The notes: generated from the letters alone by a model not told the origin. Positions 34,643 to 43,661 are shown, numbered from the stretch's first letter. The stretch: DNA of 45,327 nucleotides from Bacteriovoracaceae bacterium (GCA_019752535.1 JAIEMA010000051.1:1-45327); one strand, 5' to 3'. A program made the numbers and translations.

Positions 34643-34955
34643 TGAGAGCGAAATAAAGGAAAAACTTCTTCTCGCCCAAAAATTGGCGCAAATGCCTCTT
34701 TGGGAAATTGATAGACACGAGGATTACAAGGTTCAATTTAGAGTCGATGAGAGCGTCAGTCCTGCGATGTTTAAAGCTGATCCTCTTATTCCTGGCGGCT
34801 ATTTGGCCAATACTCTTACACTAAAGGCCATGAAACCCACCCTCTTCGTTGCAGGAAATGATGTCTACGAATTACAAATTCCTCATGAGTGTGCGTGTGG
34901 AAAAACATGGGATGGCCAATTCTGGAAACTGTGTCCCTATTGTGGACGCAACTAA
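34629..34955 (+). CDS. Small zinc-ribbon protein
   Basis: 108 residues. The C-terminus has CACGKTWDGQFWKLCPYCG, a C-x-C-x10-C-x2-C set that should bind one zinc. The N-terminal part is a helix then beta segments without known motif. It overlaps the preceding gene by 14 bp, so the three genes 33267-34955 form one unit. No function recognised. Confidence 0.65.
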   Translation: MKKNDESEIKEKLLLAQKLAQMPLWEIDRHEDYKVQFRVDESVSPAMFKADPLIPGGYLANTLTLKAMKPTLFVAGNDVYELQIPHECACGKTWDGQFWKLCPYCGRN

Positions 34956-34965
34956 ATCCTGAGAC

Positions 34966-34994
34966 TTGCCGATTTGTCTTAATGGTTATTCAAT
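34966..34994 (+). promoter_or_regulatory. Promoter-like sequence, leaderless arrangement
   Basis: TTGCCG, 17-bp spacer, TTCAAT, then six bases to the ATG at 35001; four of six matches in each hexamer and no Shine-Dalgarno. Confidence 0.35.
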
Positions 34995-35000
34995 AGATAT

Positions 35001-36029
35001 ATGCTTCTCGTTCAAAAGTTTCATTCATTGCAAGAAATTGATCCTGAGTTTATTGGGGCGATTGAGATTTTAATGCAGGAGCATTGGGCGAATTTTGCAG
35101 CTTGGAGAGAAGCAGAATCCAAGTGCCCTCCGGATGAAACATTTATCTATTGGCTCTTTTTTGGGCCCACTCAAAACTCTCCGATTGGTATTGCTCAGGT
35201 TAGTCTCAAAAAGATTGATGCCGAGCAATTCATTCCTTGGTGGAAAAAAGTAACTGGCATTTTTGACAAGAATCTTGATCACTGGAAGATGGCCCGCTGG
35301 CAGCTGGCCCGTGGAATTGATGGGGCCGCAGTGTTTGATTCTCGCTTTTCAAGAACTGGCAAAGAGAAGCTCATTGAAGTCATCAAAGAGGTCGCCACCA
35401 GAAAAGATGTCATGGCCATGACTCTTCTAAGTGCGAATGGCCCCCTCGCCTATAAACCTGAGTGGCCTGAAGTGTTCCATGAGGCCCAACATTCTTGGTC
35501 AGTGCTTAAACCTTGGATTCGCATGCACAAAGCCTACCAAGACTATCTAGCCGAGATGCCAGAACAAGACGCAAAAAGAATTCAGCAAAATTGGAAAAAG
35601 CTTCATAAAGAAATTCAAGTGGAGCTTGGTGATTATCCAACAATCGAATCTCGTGAAGATATGTATGCTCAATTCCCTTCTTTTGATCGCACCATTTTGC
35701 ATGAATATAAAGGTGGAATTCTTACGTTTCAAAAAGATGAACATGTTTTAGGAATGGTTCGCTATCATGAGGGGCAGAAAGGTATTCTTTTTGTTGAACC
35801 AGTGCCTCTTGAACCTCAGGGTTCAGAGAAGGTCGTTGATGAGCTTTATGTGCAGTATGCTCTTCTAAAAGCGCATGAACTTCCCCATATCAAAAAAATG
35901 ATCATGGTCAGACAAGGTGGGTTATTTAAACTTAACAACGATGCAGAGGCGGATTTCTTCAAGTCCCAAGGTTTTCAAACAAATCAAATCTCTGAGCAAG
36001 ATTGGTCGCGATCAGCTTACCTTAAATGA
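35001..36029 (+). CDS. Hypothetical cytoplasmic protein, unknown function
   Basis: 342 residues. Mixed alpha/beta with two similar-looking halves (FGPTQNSPIGIAQVSL and EHVLGMVRYHEGQKGILFVE), the second reminiscent of a GNAT acetyltransferase strand-turn, but the acetyl-CoA loop is not recognisable. No signal or membrane segment. The truncated globin gene starts with a 4-bp overlap (ATGA), so the two are co-translated. Confidence 0.6.
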   Translation: MLLVQKFHSLQEIDPEFIGAIEILMQEHWANFAAWREAESKCPPDETFIYWLFFGPTQNSPIGIAQVSLKKIDAEQFIPWWKKVTGIFDKNLDHWKMARWQLARGIDGAAVFDSRFSRTGKEKLIEVIKEVATRKDVMAMTLLSANGPLAYKPEWPEVFHEAQHSWSVLKPWIRMHKAYQDYLAEMPEQDAKRIQQNWKKLHKEIQVELGDYPTIESREDMYAQFPSFDRTILHEYKGGILTFQKDEHVLGMVRYHEGQKGILFVEPVPLEPQGSEKVVDELYVQYALLKAHELPHIKKMIMVRQGGLFKLNNDAEADFFKSQGFQTNQISEQDWSRSAYLK

Positions 36030-36388
36030 AAAAATATATTTCTGATGTCGTCGAGGCTTTCTATGCTACAGCAAGAGTAGACGTCCTTATCGGCTATCAT
36101 TTTTTACGAATAGAAAATTTTGAAGAGCATCTCCCTCGTATTAAAGCTTTCTGGGAACTCCAACTTCTTGGGGAGACCTCATTTGAATTCAACCCACCTC
36201 TAGATGTCATAAAGGCCCACATACCTCTGCGCGTTCACACAGGTGAAGTGAACCGCTGGGTGATATTATTTAATAAGACGTTAAAAGAATCTGAAGCCCC
36301 TGAAGAGCTTAAGGTGAAGTGGGAGCAGAAGGTGTTTCACTTTCAGAAGATTTTTCTTTCGAATCCACTGCTTTTTCCTTCTTCGTAG
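36026..36388 (+). CDS. Truncated hemoglobin-like protein (group III type)
   Basis: 120 residues. Globin pattern: VVEAFYATARVDVLIGYHF, then HLPRIKAFWELQLLG, then a region with H65 (candidate proximal His, KAHIPL) and RWVILFNKTLKE. This is the layout of group III truncated hemoglobins, although the P-x-F motif after the first helix is changed (YHFLRI). Probably binds heme and a gas ligand. The last 80 bp overlap the coding sequence of the convergent lipoprotein gene. Confidence 0.7.
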   Translation: MKKYISDVVEAFYATARVDVLIGYHFLRIENFEEHLPRIKAFWELQLLGETSFEFNPPLDVIKAHIPLRVHTGEVNRWVILFNKTLKESEAPEELKVKWEQKVFHFQKIFLSNPLLFPSS

Positions 36389-36785
36389 GATTAAAAGATT
36401 TTGCATTCAAGTATTTCACGGCCCATCTTTCAAGCTCTGGCTCACCGTCTACGTCATCGAGCAGCCAATTTCTTGTTGTCCATCCATAGATTTTTTTGGC
36501 GGCGTACTCAGCATGCGACGGAGTTTCAAACTCTACAGCAATAAGATTTAAACCACGGGCCTTAAATCGGTGAGCCGAAACGCAACCTTCTCCGTAATCT
36601 GAACAAGGGATGGCATCATTAATTGTTTTCGCGAGGACGATCTCGATTTTATCAGGGCCTTCAAAAGGCACCATTTGCAACATATCTTCTTTCGAATAGG
36701 TGGGCTCTTTCTTGGCGCACGAAGCCAAAAGAATCAAACATCCCAGGCAGAAGAGCTTTCCCAATGATTGGCGTGAGTTTATCAT
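36309..36785 (-). CDS. Lipoprotein of unknown function
   Basis: 158 residues with lipobox LLASC (Cys at 23). Mature part mixed alpha/beta with two Cys (IPCSDYGEGC); the C-terminal 30 residues are a low-complexity Lys/Ser/Glu/Pro tail encoded antisense to the globin C-terminus. No family recognised. A 38-bp spacer separates it from the divergent aldehyde dehydrogenase start. Confidence 0.65.
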   Translation of the reverse strand: MINSRQSLGKLFCLGCLILLASCAKKEPTYSKEDMLQMVPFEGPDKIEIVLAKTINDAIPCSDYGEGCVSAHRFKARGLNLIAVEFETPSHAEYAAKKIYGWTTRNWLLDDVDGEPELERWAVKYLNAKSFNPTKKEKAVDSKEKSSESETPSAPTSP

Positions 36786-36823
36786 GACTAAAGTTTAAGC
36801 CTCATTGAATTAAAAGGAAAGCT

Positions 36824-38257
36824 ATGTGGAAGCCTCAAGCACACACCCCACTGAGATGGTCAGGTGATAAGCGCCTAACAATTCCTACACTCTCCCCAAA
36901 TGATGGTCAGCTCCTAGGCACTGTTGAACAAATAACTTCCCAAGATGTGAAATTCATCACAACAGAAATCCTAAAAGGTCAGAAAATTCAGTCGACGACT
37001 GCGCCTCATCAAAGATCAATGTGGCTCACTTCCATTTCAAAAAAAATTATAGAGAATAAGGAAATGCTCTCCCTTCTGATTGCTACTGAGGGAGGCAAAC
37101 CAATAAAAGATGCTCGCGTTGAAGTTGAAAGAGCGGCACTCACTTTTTCTCTTTGTGCAGAAGCTGCTCGCTCACTTACTTCTCCACCAACGGCGATTCA
37201 TCAAGCTGCAAGTGGTGACGGAAAAATTTCTTTCACATTAAGAGAACCCATTGGACCTGTCTTGGCCCTATCGGCTTTTAATCACCCCTTAAACTTACTT
37301 GCTCACCAAGTGGGCTCTGCTCTTGCTGCTGGCTGCTCCGTTGTCTTTAAACCCTCACCCACCACTCCGTATTGTGGAGAATGGCTTGCTGACACTCTTC
37401 AAGAAATTGGTGTTCCATTAAATGTCGCCATGATCTGTCATGCCGAGGTCCCACAAATTGAAGAGCTCATCGCTAACCCCACATTTGCCTACGTCTCATT
37501 TATTGGTGCCGCCAAAATTGGTTGGTCTCTCCGCTCAAAATTAGCCCCAGGCACACGACTGGCCCTTGAACATGGCGGTCAAGCACCAGCGATTGTTTGG
37601 GATGATGCTGACATAGATCGAGCCGTCAATTGTCTTATAAAGGGTTCATTCTATCACGCTGGCCAAGTATGCATTTCGACTCAAAAAATATTTGTTCATC
37701 AAAAGATTTGGGAGAAGTTCACGACAGCATTCGTCCTAAAAGCTAAAAACTTAAAAGTCATGGATGCAAGAAAAGATGAATCCGATATCGGTCCACTCAT
37801 TAGAGAGAGTGAAAAGAAGAGAATATTGTCTTGGATTGAAGAAGCTAAAAAATCTGGAGCAAAAGTTCTTCTAGAAGATTCAAAAGATTTAGGCGCAAAT
37901 TTTTTGGGTGCCACCATATTAAGTCATGTTTCTCATGAGAATAAGATCTGGAAGGAAGAAGTCTTCGGGCCTGTCGTATGCCTTGAAAGTTTCGAAAACC
38001 TTGATTCAATCTATGAAGACCTCAGCAACAATCCCTACCACTTTGAAGCTGCTGTCTTTACTCAAAATTTAAATCACTCACTTGAGGCCATTAAAAAATT
38101 GCCGGCCATGACTGTCGTTGTGAATGATCACACGGCTTGGCGAGTGGATGCCATGCCGTTTGGGGGACATAAACTTTCGGGATTAGGAATGGGTGGAGTT
38201 CAATGGGCCATAGAGGAGCAAACTCGCTTAAAGCAAGTCATCCTCCATGGCTTTTGA
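36824..38257 (+). CDS. NAD(P)-dependent aldehyde dehydrogenase
   Basis: 477 residues, AAAAGGA upstream. Full ALDH signatures: SAFNHPLN with N153, VFKPSPTTP with the cofactor-binding Lys at 176, LALEHGGQAP with the general base Glu at 249, and GQVCIS with nucleophile Cys at 283, then EEVFGPVV and PFGGHKLSG. Oxidises an aldehyde to the acid; substrate not predictable, with some likeness to succinate-semialdehyde-type enzymes. The stop abuts the stop of the convergent SDR gene. Confidence 0.88.
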   Translation: MWKPQAHTPLRWSGDKRLTIPTLSPNDGQLLGTVEQITSQDVKFITTEILKGQKIQSTTAPHQRSMWLTSISKKIIENKEMLSLLIATEGGKPIKDARVEVERAALTFSLCAEAARSLTSPPTAIHQAASGDGKISFTLREPIGPVLALSAFNHPLNLLAHQVGSALAAGCSVVFKPSPTTPYCGEWLADTLQEIGVPLNVAMICHAEVPQIEELIANPTFAYVSFIGAAKIGWSLRSKLAPGTRLALEHGGQAPAIVWDDADIDRAVNCLIKGSFYHAGQVCISTQKIFVHQKIWEKFTTAFVLKAKNLKVMDARKDESDIGPLIRESEKKRILSWIEEAKKSGAKVLLEDSKDLGANFLGATILSHVSHENKIWKEEVFGPVVCLESFENLDSIYEDLSNNPYHFEAAVFTQNLNHSLEAIKKLPAMTVVVNDHTAWRVDAMPFGGHKLSGLGMGGVQWAIEEQTRLKQVILHGF

Positions 38258-39175
38258 TTAATAAGCTGTTTCTTTCAGCGCCATCTCAAGAGTGGGATAG
38301 CGATAGTGAAAATGAACTTGATCCTGCATCTTCTTAGGAATAACTCTCTGGCCGTCGAGAAGAGCAGTACTCATCTCCCCAAACACGGCTTTCATGACAA
38401 AAGCTGGCGCAGGAGCAAAGGCAGGACGCTTAAGAACTTTGCCTAAGACCTTTGAGAAATCTTTGTTGGTAGCAGGATAAGGAGCCGTCGCATTGTAGAT
38501 GCCCTTCATCTCAGATTCCTTAGCTGCACGGATAAACATACCAGCTAAGTCTTCAACATGAATCCAGCTCATCCACTGCTTGCCGCTTCCCACTGGACCG
38601 CCGCCGCCTAACTTAAAGATAGGAATCATTTTCTTCAGTGCTCCCCCGCCTCTGCCAAGGACAACACCCACACGAAGGATAACTAAGCGAACAGCACTGG
38701 ACTCAACATTCTTGGCTTCGAGTTCCCAATCTTTGCAAACAGTCGCCAAGAAATCTTGAGCTGTTTTTTCTTCTTCCGTGATTTCTTCATCACCTCTTGG
38801 CCCATAGATACCAATCGCCGAAGTAGAGACGAAAGTTCTTGGAGCATTCATTCCAAGTGCCTTGACCGCATTGACTAAAGAGCGAGTTCCCTCAATTCTT
38901 GAATAGCGGATTTTCTTTTTTTGTTCTTCATCCCATCTCTTCTCTGCAATACCTTCACCCATTAAATTAATAACGGCATCTACTCCCTGAAAAGCTTCAG
39001 CAGGGGGAGCCTTAGAGACGTCTGTCCATTGAAAGAAATGACATTGACCACCTAAAGTGAGTGCGGCCCCTGGAATATGGCGTGTAAGGACATTTACCTC
39101 ATCACCTGCTTCTAACAGTTGACGGACAATCACTCGCCCAACAAACCCCGTAGCACCGGTTACAAGAACCTTCAT
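38258..39175 (-). CDS. TIGR01777-type SDR epimerase-like protein (YfcH family)
   Basis: 305 residues with GGAG eight bases before the ATG. NAD(P)-binding TGATGFVG at 7-14; family pattern INLMGEGIAEKRWDEEQKKKI, STSAIGIYGPRG, RVGVVLGRGGGAL and WMSWIHVEDL, then a distinctive C-terminal DUF1731-like region. Function of the family is not established. It is divergent from the MerR-type regulator at 39356 and probably controlled by it; in other bacteria similar genes sit next to LitR-type regulators and photolyases. Confidence 0.88.
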   Translation of the reverse strand: MKVLVTGATGFVGRVIVRQLLEAGDEVNVLTRHIPGAALTLGGQCHFFQWTDVSKAPPAEAFQGVDAVINLMGEGIAEKRWDEEQKKKIRYSRIEGTRSLVNAVKALGMNAPRTFVSTSAIGIYGPRGDEEITEEEKTAQDFLATVCKDWELEAKNVESSAVRLVILRVGVVLGRGGGALKKMIPIFKLGGGGPVGSGKQWMSWIHVEDLAGMFIRAAKESEMKGIYNATAPYPATNKDFSKVLGKVLKRPAFAPAPAFVMKAVFGEMSTALLDGQRVIPKKMQDQVHFHYRYPTLEMALKETAY

Positions 39176-39260
39176 AATGACTCCAATTTTTTGAGACCCC
39201 GATTTACCAAAGGTACCTCATAAGGCCAAAAAACTCAAGGATTCTAAGTACTTTTGTAAC

Positions 39261-39330
39261 TTACACCAAACATAGACAATGCCTAAACAGTGTAACCTTT
39301 CCCGGCCCCCAAGCGTAGTAGTGGGTGTAA
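39261..39330. promoter_or_regulatory. Three GTGTAA/TTACAC boxes between divergent genes (possible MerR operators)
   Basis: TTACAC at 39261-39266 within the palindrome GTAACTTAC, and GTGTAA at 39290-39295 and 39325-39330, the last two 35 bp apart. They lie in the 180-bp spacer between the SDR gene and the MerR-type regulator gene. Repetition is seen; binding is inferred. Confidence 0.4.
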
Positions 39331-39355
39331 TGTTAAAAATCTTAAGGAGACTTAA

Positions 39356-40297
39356 ATGAAATACTTCAACATCCAAATGGCGGCCCAAATTTCAGGTCTT
39401 AGCACTCATACGATTCGTGCTTGGGAGAAGAGGTATGGGGCTTTGACACCTGATAGGAGTGAAACAGGAAGAAGACAATATTCTTCTGAAGAAATCGAAA
39501 GACTTACTTTACTCTCGCAACTCACTAATCTTGGAAACTCAATCGGTCAGATCGCTCGCCTACCTGACGATGAATTAAAAGTTATTTTTGATAAGCTCAC
39601 TCATAACAGAACAGGCTTAATGGTCGCGCCTTCAGTGGCTAACTCTAATAAGCCTCAAATTAATGCGGAAGAGACTCGTCTTAACCTCTTGATGGCGCTT
39701 GCTGGATATAAAGTCGATATTATTTCTCACGAACTTAATAAAGCGAAGCTTGCACTCTCGCCTGGTAAATTCGCATTGGATATTTTGCTTCCACTCATTA
39801 AAGAAGTGAATCAAAAGCAAGCCAAAGGTGATTTGACTGCTGCTCAAGTGACAGCACTTCTAGCCATTATAAAGTTTCATGTCGGAAATATTATTTATGG
39901 ACACTATGAGAAGAAGATCAAATCGACTAAGAAATTTGCCCTTGCGACTCCTGAAGGCGAACTTTACATGCTCGATATCATGATGGGTGCTCTCCTGTGC
40001 TGCCAGCATCAAATGAATTTCTTCTTCTTAAGCTCAAACCTCCCGGCTCCCTCAATCAGTGAAGCGATTAACGCGGTCGAAGCGAATATTTTGATCTTGG
40101 GAGTGAGTCAGCTGAACAATTTAAAACAGTCCCTCCCTTTATTTGTAGAAGACATTCTTAATACATCAAAAAATATTAGTGAGATTTGGATTGTCGGTGG
40201 CAACGATCTCACTCGCCAGATAAACGTTAAATCGAAGAAAGTGAGACTGTTCTCTACGTTCAAAGAAATGGATCAAGTCATGGAGCAGATGGAGTGA
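39356..40297 (+). CDS. MerR-family regulator, LitR/CarH-like with altered cobalamin motif
   Basis: 313 residues, AAGGAG upstream. MerR helix-turn-helix at 3-70 (FNIQMAAQISGLSTHTIRAW, then KRYGAL). Residues ~105-190 are helical, and ~193-305 have the Rossmann layout of B12-binding regulators (ALATPEGELYMLD, then ILILGVSQL and IVGGNDLT). In LitR/CarH the GE-x-H-x-x-G motif supplies the cobalamin-ligand His; here it reads GELYMLD, with Tyr 204 in place of His and Asp in place of Gly. It may therefore not sense light through B12. Next gene, a flavoprotein, overlaps by 4 bp (GTGA). Confidence 0.8.
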   Translation: MKYFNIQMAAQISGLSTHTIRAWEKRYGALTPDRSETGRRQYSSEEIERLTLLSQLTNLGNSIGQIARLPDDELKVIFDKLTHNRTGLMVAPSVANSNKPQINAEETRLNLLMALAGYKVDIISHELNKAKLALSPGKFALDILLPLIKEVNQKQAKGDLTAAQVTALLAIIKFHVGNIIYGHYEKKIKSTKKFALATPEGELYMLDIMMGALLCCQHQMNFFFLSSNLPAPSISEAINAVEANILILGVSQLNNLKQSLPLFVEDILNTSKNISEIWIVGGNDLTRQINVKSKKVRLFSTFKEMDQVMEQME

Positions 40298-41115
40298 TCG
40301 AAACAATTGTGATTGGGGCCGGTCTCACTGGCCTCACCATTGCTCGTCAAACGAAAGCCCTCGTCTTTGAGAAATCAAGGGGAGTGGGTGGAAGAATTGC
40401 CACAAGACGAATTGAAGATCAACGCTTTGACCATGGTCTTCCCTACTGGCCTTGCAACGTGAAAGCTAAAAAGATTCATGATGGATCACAATGTGAATTA
40501 GGTCTCACCTCAATTGCTAAAGAGTTGGCGCGAGGCTTAGATATAAGATTTGAAGAGCGAGTGTTGAAAATAATTAAAACTGATTCAGGTTGGACTCTAC
40601 AGACTGATAAAGGTACCTTCGAGTCAAAAAATGTCGTGCTCACAGCTCCAGTTCCCCAAGCGCTAGAACTCTTAAGCGCGAGTGGATTTGAAATTAACCC
40701 TCTCTGGAATGTTGAATACTACAAATCACTCGTTGGACTCTATCGCCTCTCCATTGGGCCTCAAGAAAAGAGCCAAGAGTGGGATGGTCATGAAATCGTC
40801 TTTCAAAGAGAAAAGGGCATGTGTCCAGATGGCATTAGCTTTATTGCCTCACCTGAATTTTCAGATAAATGGTTTGATCGCTCAGATGAAGAAATCCTCA
40901 TCGAACTCAACAAACTCCTTACTAAAAGACTCGGGCAGAGAAAGATTCGTCATCAAGAACTCAAAAAATGGCGCTACTCCATGTCTAAAAGTGTTTCTAC
41001 TAAGCCTTATTTAGAGGTGGCCCCTCGCCTCTTCCTTGCTGGAGATGGCTTTCTCTTCTCTGGTGTTGAAGGTGCTTTAAGTTCTGCAGAAACATTGCTG
41101 CGAGAAAAATTCTAA
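40294..41115 (+). CDS. Renalase/amine-oxidase-like FAD protein
   Basis: 273 residues from GTG overlapping the regulator stop. N-terminal FAD dinucleotide fold VIGAGLTGLTIAR, then VFEKSRGVGGRIATRR and FDHGLPYW, the renalase-type signature; C-terminal FLAGDGFLFSGVEGALSSAE closes the FAD site. Renalase relatives oxidise dihydro-NAD(P) isomers or amines; the substrate here is unknown. Shorter than the usual ~320-340 residues. Translationally coupled to the MerR-type gene. Confidence 0.8.
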   Translation: MIETIVIGAGLTGLTIARQTKALVFEKSRGVGGRIATRRIEDQRFDHGLPYWPCNVKAKKIHDGSQCELGLTSIAKELARGLDIRFEERVLKIIKTDSGWTLQTDKGTFESKNVVLTAPVPQALELLSASGFEINPLWNVEYYKSLVGLYRLSIGPQEKSQEWDGHEIVFQREKGMCPDGISFIASPEFSDKWFDRSDEEILIELNKLLTKRLGQRKIRHQELKKWRYSMSKSVSTKPYLEVAPRLFLAGDGFLFSGVEGALSSAETLLREKF

Positions 41116-41119
41116 GTGC

Positions 41120-41125
41120 TATAAT
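41120..41125 (+). promoter_or_regulatory. Perfect -10 element, probable leaderless patatin transcript
   Basis: TATAAT ends six bases before the ATG at 41132, with no Shine-Dalgarno. No good -35 at 17 bp. Confidence 0.45.
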
Positions 41126-41131
41126 TGATTC

Positions 41132-42274
41132 ATGACACGTTTAGGAATTGCTCTCACCGGCGGTGGGGCACGAGCCGCTTATCAAGTCGGTGCTCTTCGA
41201 GCACTGTATGAGATCATGCAGGAAGATAAAGACTTGTTTCACGTGATCACTGGCAATTCTGCTGGTGCAATTAATGCAGTCTATTTAGCGGCCCATGCAC
41301 ATAGCTGGGATGTGGCCACCGGACAGCTTTGGGATTTATGGAAAGATATCCATCCCCAAAATGTTTTTGATTTGGGTGCTCTCACGATTGGTAAACTTGG
41401 AGGAAAGTGGCTTTCAGGCACTGTGCTCGGAGGTCTTAAATCCAAGGGCAATATGGCCAATCATCTTCTTGATACAAGCCCATTGCGCCAGTTGATTGAA
41501 AAAGAAATTGATTTTAAATCTCTCAATGCCGCTATTAAAAGTGGCAAGCCTCAAGCCTTTGCTGTTTCCACGACAAATCTTTATTCAGGCTCGAGTGTTG
41601 TTTTTCACAACAATCAGAACCCGATCGAGGAATGGGCGCGCTCTGATCGTTTCTCAACTGAAGCAGAAATAACTTCTGACCACATCATGGCAAGCTCAGC
41701 CATTCCATTATTTTTTCCTCCAGTCCAGATTGGGGACAGTTGGTTTGCAGATGGCTGTGTCAGACAAACGACTCCACTCTCACCGGCGATTCACTTAGGA
41801 GCAGATAAAATTATAGCCATAGGAATTCGTGCTCCTCACACTCAAGAAGCGATGAGAGAGAAAGCTTTTGCCAAGAATAGAAATCCTGCGATTGGACAAA
41901 TTGCTGGTGTGTTAATGAATGCTGTTTTCTTGGATGCACTTGAAAGTGATGTAGAGAGACTTTCTCGAATCAACCATACGATCTACAACATCGATAAACA
42001 AAAACGCGAAGAGCTTTATAAAAATCTTCGACCTGTGCCAATCCTTATGCTTCGACCTTCCCAGGATCTTGGGATGATGACTGCGCAGCTCTCAAAAGAG
42101 CTGCCAACAATTCTTCGTTATCTTTTAAAAGGTATTGGAGTCAGTGGGGATGAGGGTCTAGATCTTCTGAGCTATTTAGCTTTTGATAAAAGCTATTCAA
42201 GACCACTTATGGCTTTGGGCCACAGTGATACTCTGGCCCGCTCAGAAGAGATCAAAAAATTTATCGAACTCTAG
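41132..42274 (+). CDS. Patatin-like phospholipase
   Basis: 380 residues. Oxyanion loop TGGGARAAYQVGAL at 9-22, nucleophile elbow GNSAG with Ser 43, and catalytic Asp 207 in WFADGCV, the complete Ser-Asp dyad. Cytoplasmic (no signal). Hydrolyses acyl chains from phospholipids or similar. Residues ~280-380 are a helical tail. The 3' end overlaps the convergent helicase gene by 14 bp. Confidence 0.88.
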   Translation: MTRLGIALTGGGARAAYQVGALRALYEIMQEDKDLFHVITGNSAGAINAVYLAAHAHSWDVATGQLWDLWKDIHPQNVFDLGALTIGKLGGKWLSGTVLGGLKSKGNMANHLLDTSPLRQLIEKEIDFKSLNAAIKSGKPQAFAVSTTNLYSGSSVVFHNNQNPIEEWARSDRFSTEAEITSDHIMASSAIPLFFPPVQIGDSWFADGCVRQTTPLSPAIHLGADKIIAIGIRAPHTQEAMREKAFAKNRNPAIGQIAGVLMNAVFLDALESDVERLSRINHTIYNIDKQKREELYKNLRPVPILMLRPSQDLGMMTAQLSKELPTILRYLLKGIGVSGDEGLDLLSYLAFDKSYSRPLMALGHSDTLARSEEIKKFIEL

Positions 42275-43616
42275 TTTTGTTTTTTAACACACGCCCTGGG
42301 CCGCGTCTGGCAGAACGAACAGTCTTTCGTCCTTGCTTTTCTACCGCCACGTCACTTGCTCTAGCACGACGGTCACGTTGAGCAATCACTTCTACTTTCT
42401 TTTTTACTTTCTCAACCGCACGAGCTTTCGCTTTATCGCGTGCTTGCTGATTGAGTTTTGCATCAGGAATCATCTGAAGAGGTAAATGAGTCTGACCTTG
42501 AATTGCCTGATTGATTTCAGTGATCATTTTCCCATCATGACTGGCCACTAGATTATAAACCACACCCGTCTTGCCTCCACGACCCACGCGTCCACAGCGA
42601 TGTAGATAGTAGATCGCCGATTTTGGTAAACCGTAATTCACAACCCATGCAAGATCATCAATATCAATTCCGCGAGCAGCGACATCAGTTGCGACGAGCA
42701 CTTGGGCTTTCTTAGAGACAAAAGAAGCGAGGGCTTCCTCACGAGCATCTGTATCCATATCTCCATGGAGAACTTTCACTTTTAAGTTTGGAAGCTTTTC
42801 TTTTAAGAACTTATGAACTTCATCGGCTTGATTTTTTTGATTCGTAAAAATAATTCCGCGGCCCTTCGCTTCTTTCTCTAAGAACATACGCACAACCATG
42901 TTCTTCTCTTCAGGCTCAACTCGGACGTTATAAGTTTCAATACGTGTTTGAGGGCGATGTGATTCGGTGAAAGCGACGCGCTCTAATTTTTTACCGACAA
43001 ACTTCTCTGTTAAAAAAATATCAAAAGCAGGTGGAAGTGTGGCCGTGAAGAATCCAAGCTGCAAAAGTGTTTGATCCATATCTAATAGCATCGCTTCGAT
43101 ATCACGCTTAAAGCCCATTTCAAAAAGATTATCGGCTTCATCTAAAATGAAATGACGAAGATGACCCAAAGTCAGTTCTTTGTTTTTAATTGAACTTTTC
43201 ACACGACTTGGAGTCGCGATCAAAATATCAAAAGTTGAATGGGCCAATGATTTTGTTTTGGCATGTGAATCACCACCAGTGAGCAAGCGCACGCGAAGCT
43301 TGACGTGGTGAGAGACACTTTTCATGACGAGATAAATTTGATTCGCGAGTTCACGTGTCGGAGCGAGAATCATCGCACGTGGAGTGCCTTTTAAGGTATT
43401 AGGTCCGTGCTTTTCTTCATCAATTTTGAGTGCATGAAAAAGTGGAAGTGTGTAGGCCAGGGTTTTACCTGAACCAGTTTCCGACACAACTACTACAGAT
43501 TTTCGGTTGATCAAAAGTGGAATGGTTTGCCGTTGAACTTGAGTCGGTTTTTTAAAACCTTGTTCAGCAAAAAAGCCCTTAAAAGCAGGGTGTAATTCAA
43601 GCGATTCAAACGACAT
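42261..43616 (-). CDS. DEAD-box RNA helicase (RhlE-like)
   Basis: 451 residues. Motifs in order: Q motif KKPTQVQRQ, SETGSGKT (I), PTRELA (Ia), LDEADNL (II), FTATLP (III, with T-A-T instead of S-A-T), then ATDVAARGID (V) and HRCGRVGRGG (VI). Residues ~375-451 form a very basic Lys/Arg-rich tail, typical of RNA-binding extensions. Unwinds RNA in ribosome assembly or decay. AGAGGT before the ATG. Confidence 0.9.
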   Translation of the reverse strand: MSFESLELHPAFKGFFAEQGFKKPTQVQRQTIPLLINRKSVVVVSETGSGKTLAYTLPLFHALKIDEEKHGPNTLKGTPRAMILAPTRELANQIYLVMKSVSHHVKLRVRLLTGGDSHAKTKSLAHSTFDILIATPSRVKSSIKNKELTLGHLRHFILDEADNLFEMGFKRDIEAMLLDMDQTLLQLGFFTATLPPAFDIFLTEKFVGKKLERVAFTESHRPQTRIETYNVRVEPEEKNMVVRMFLEKEAKGRGIIFTNQKNQADEVHKFLKEKLPNLKVKVLHGDMDTDAREEALASFVSKKAQVLVATDVAARGIDIDDLAWVVNYGLPKSAIYYLHRCGRVGRGGKTGVVYNLVASHDGKMITEINQAIQGQTHLPLQMIPDAKLNQQARDKAKARAVEKVKKKVEVIAQRDRRARASDVAVEKQGRKTVRSARRGPGRVLKNKTRVR

Positions 43617-43632
43617 GGGATACCTCTAGATT

Positions 43633-43661
43633 TTGACGTGGCCCGTTATAGCGGTTTTCAT
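43633..43661 (+). promoter_or_regulatory. Promoter-like sequence for the outer-membrane protein gene
   Basis: TTGACG, 17-bp spacer, TTTCAT (five and four of six matches). The spacer contains, on the other strand, TATAAC that may serve the helicase gene. A short hairpin CCCT-CTTA-AGGG with six T at 43727-43744 lies in the leader before the gene. Confidence 0.4.
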
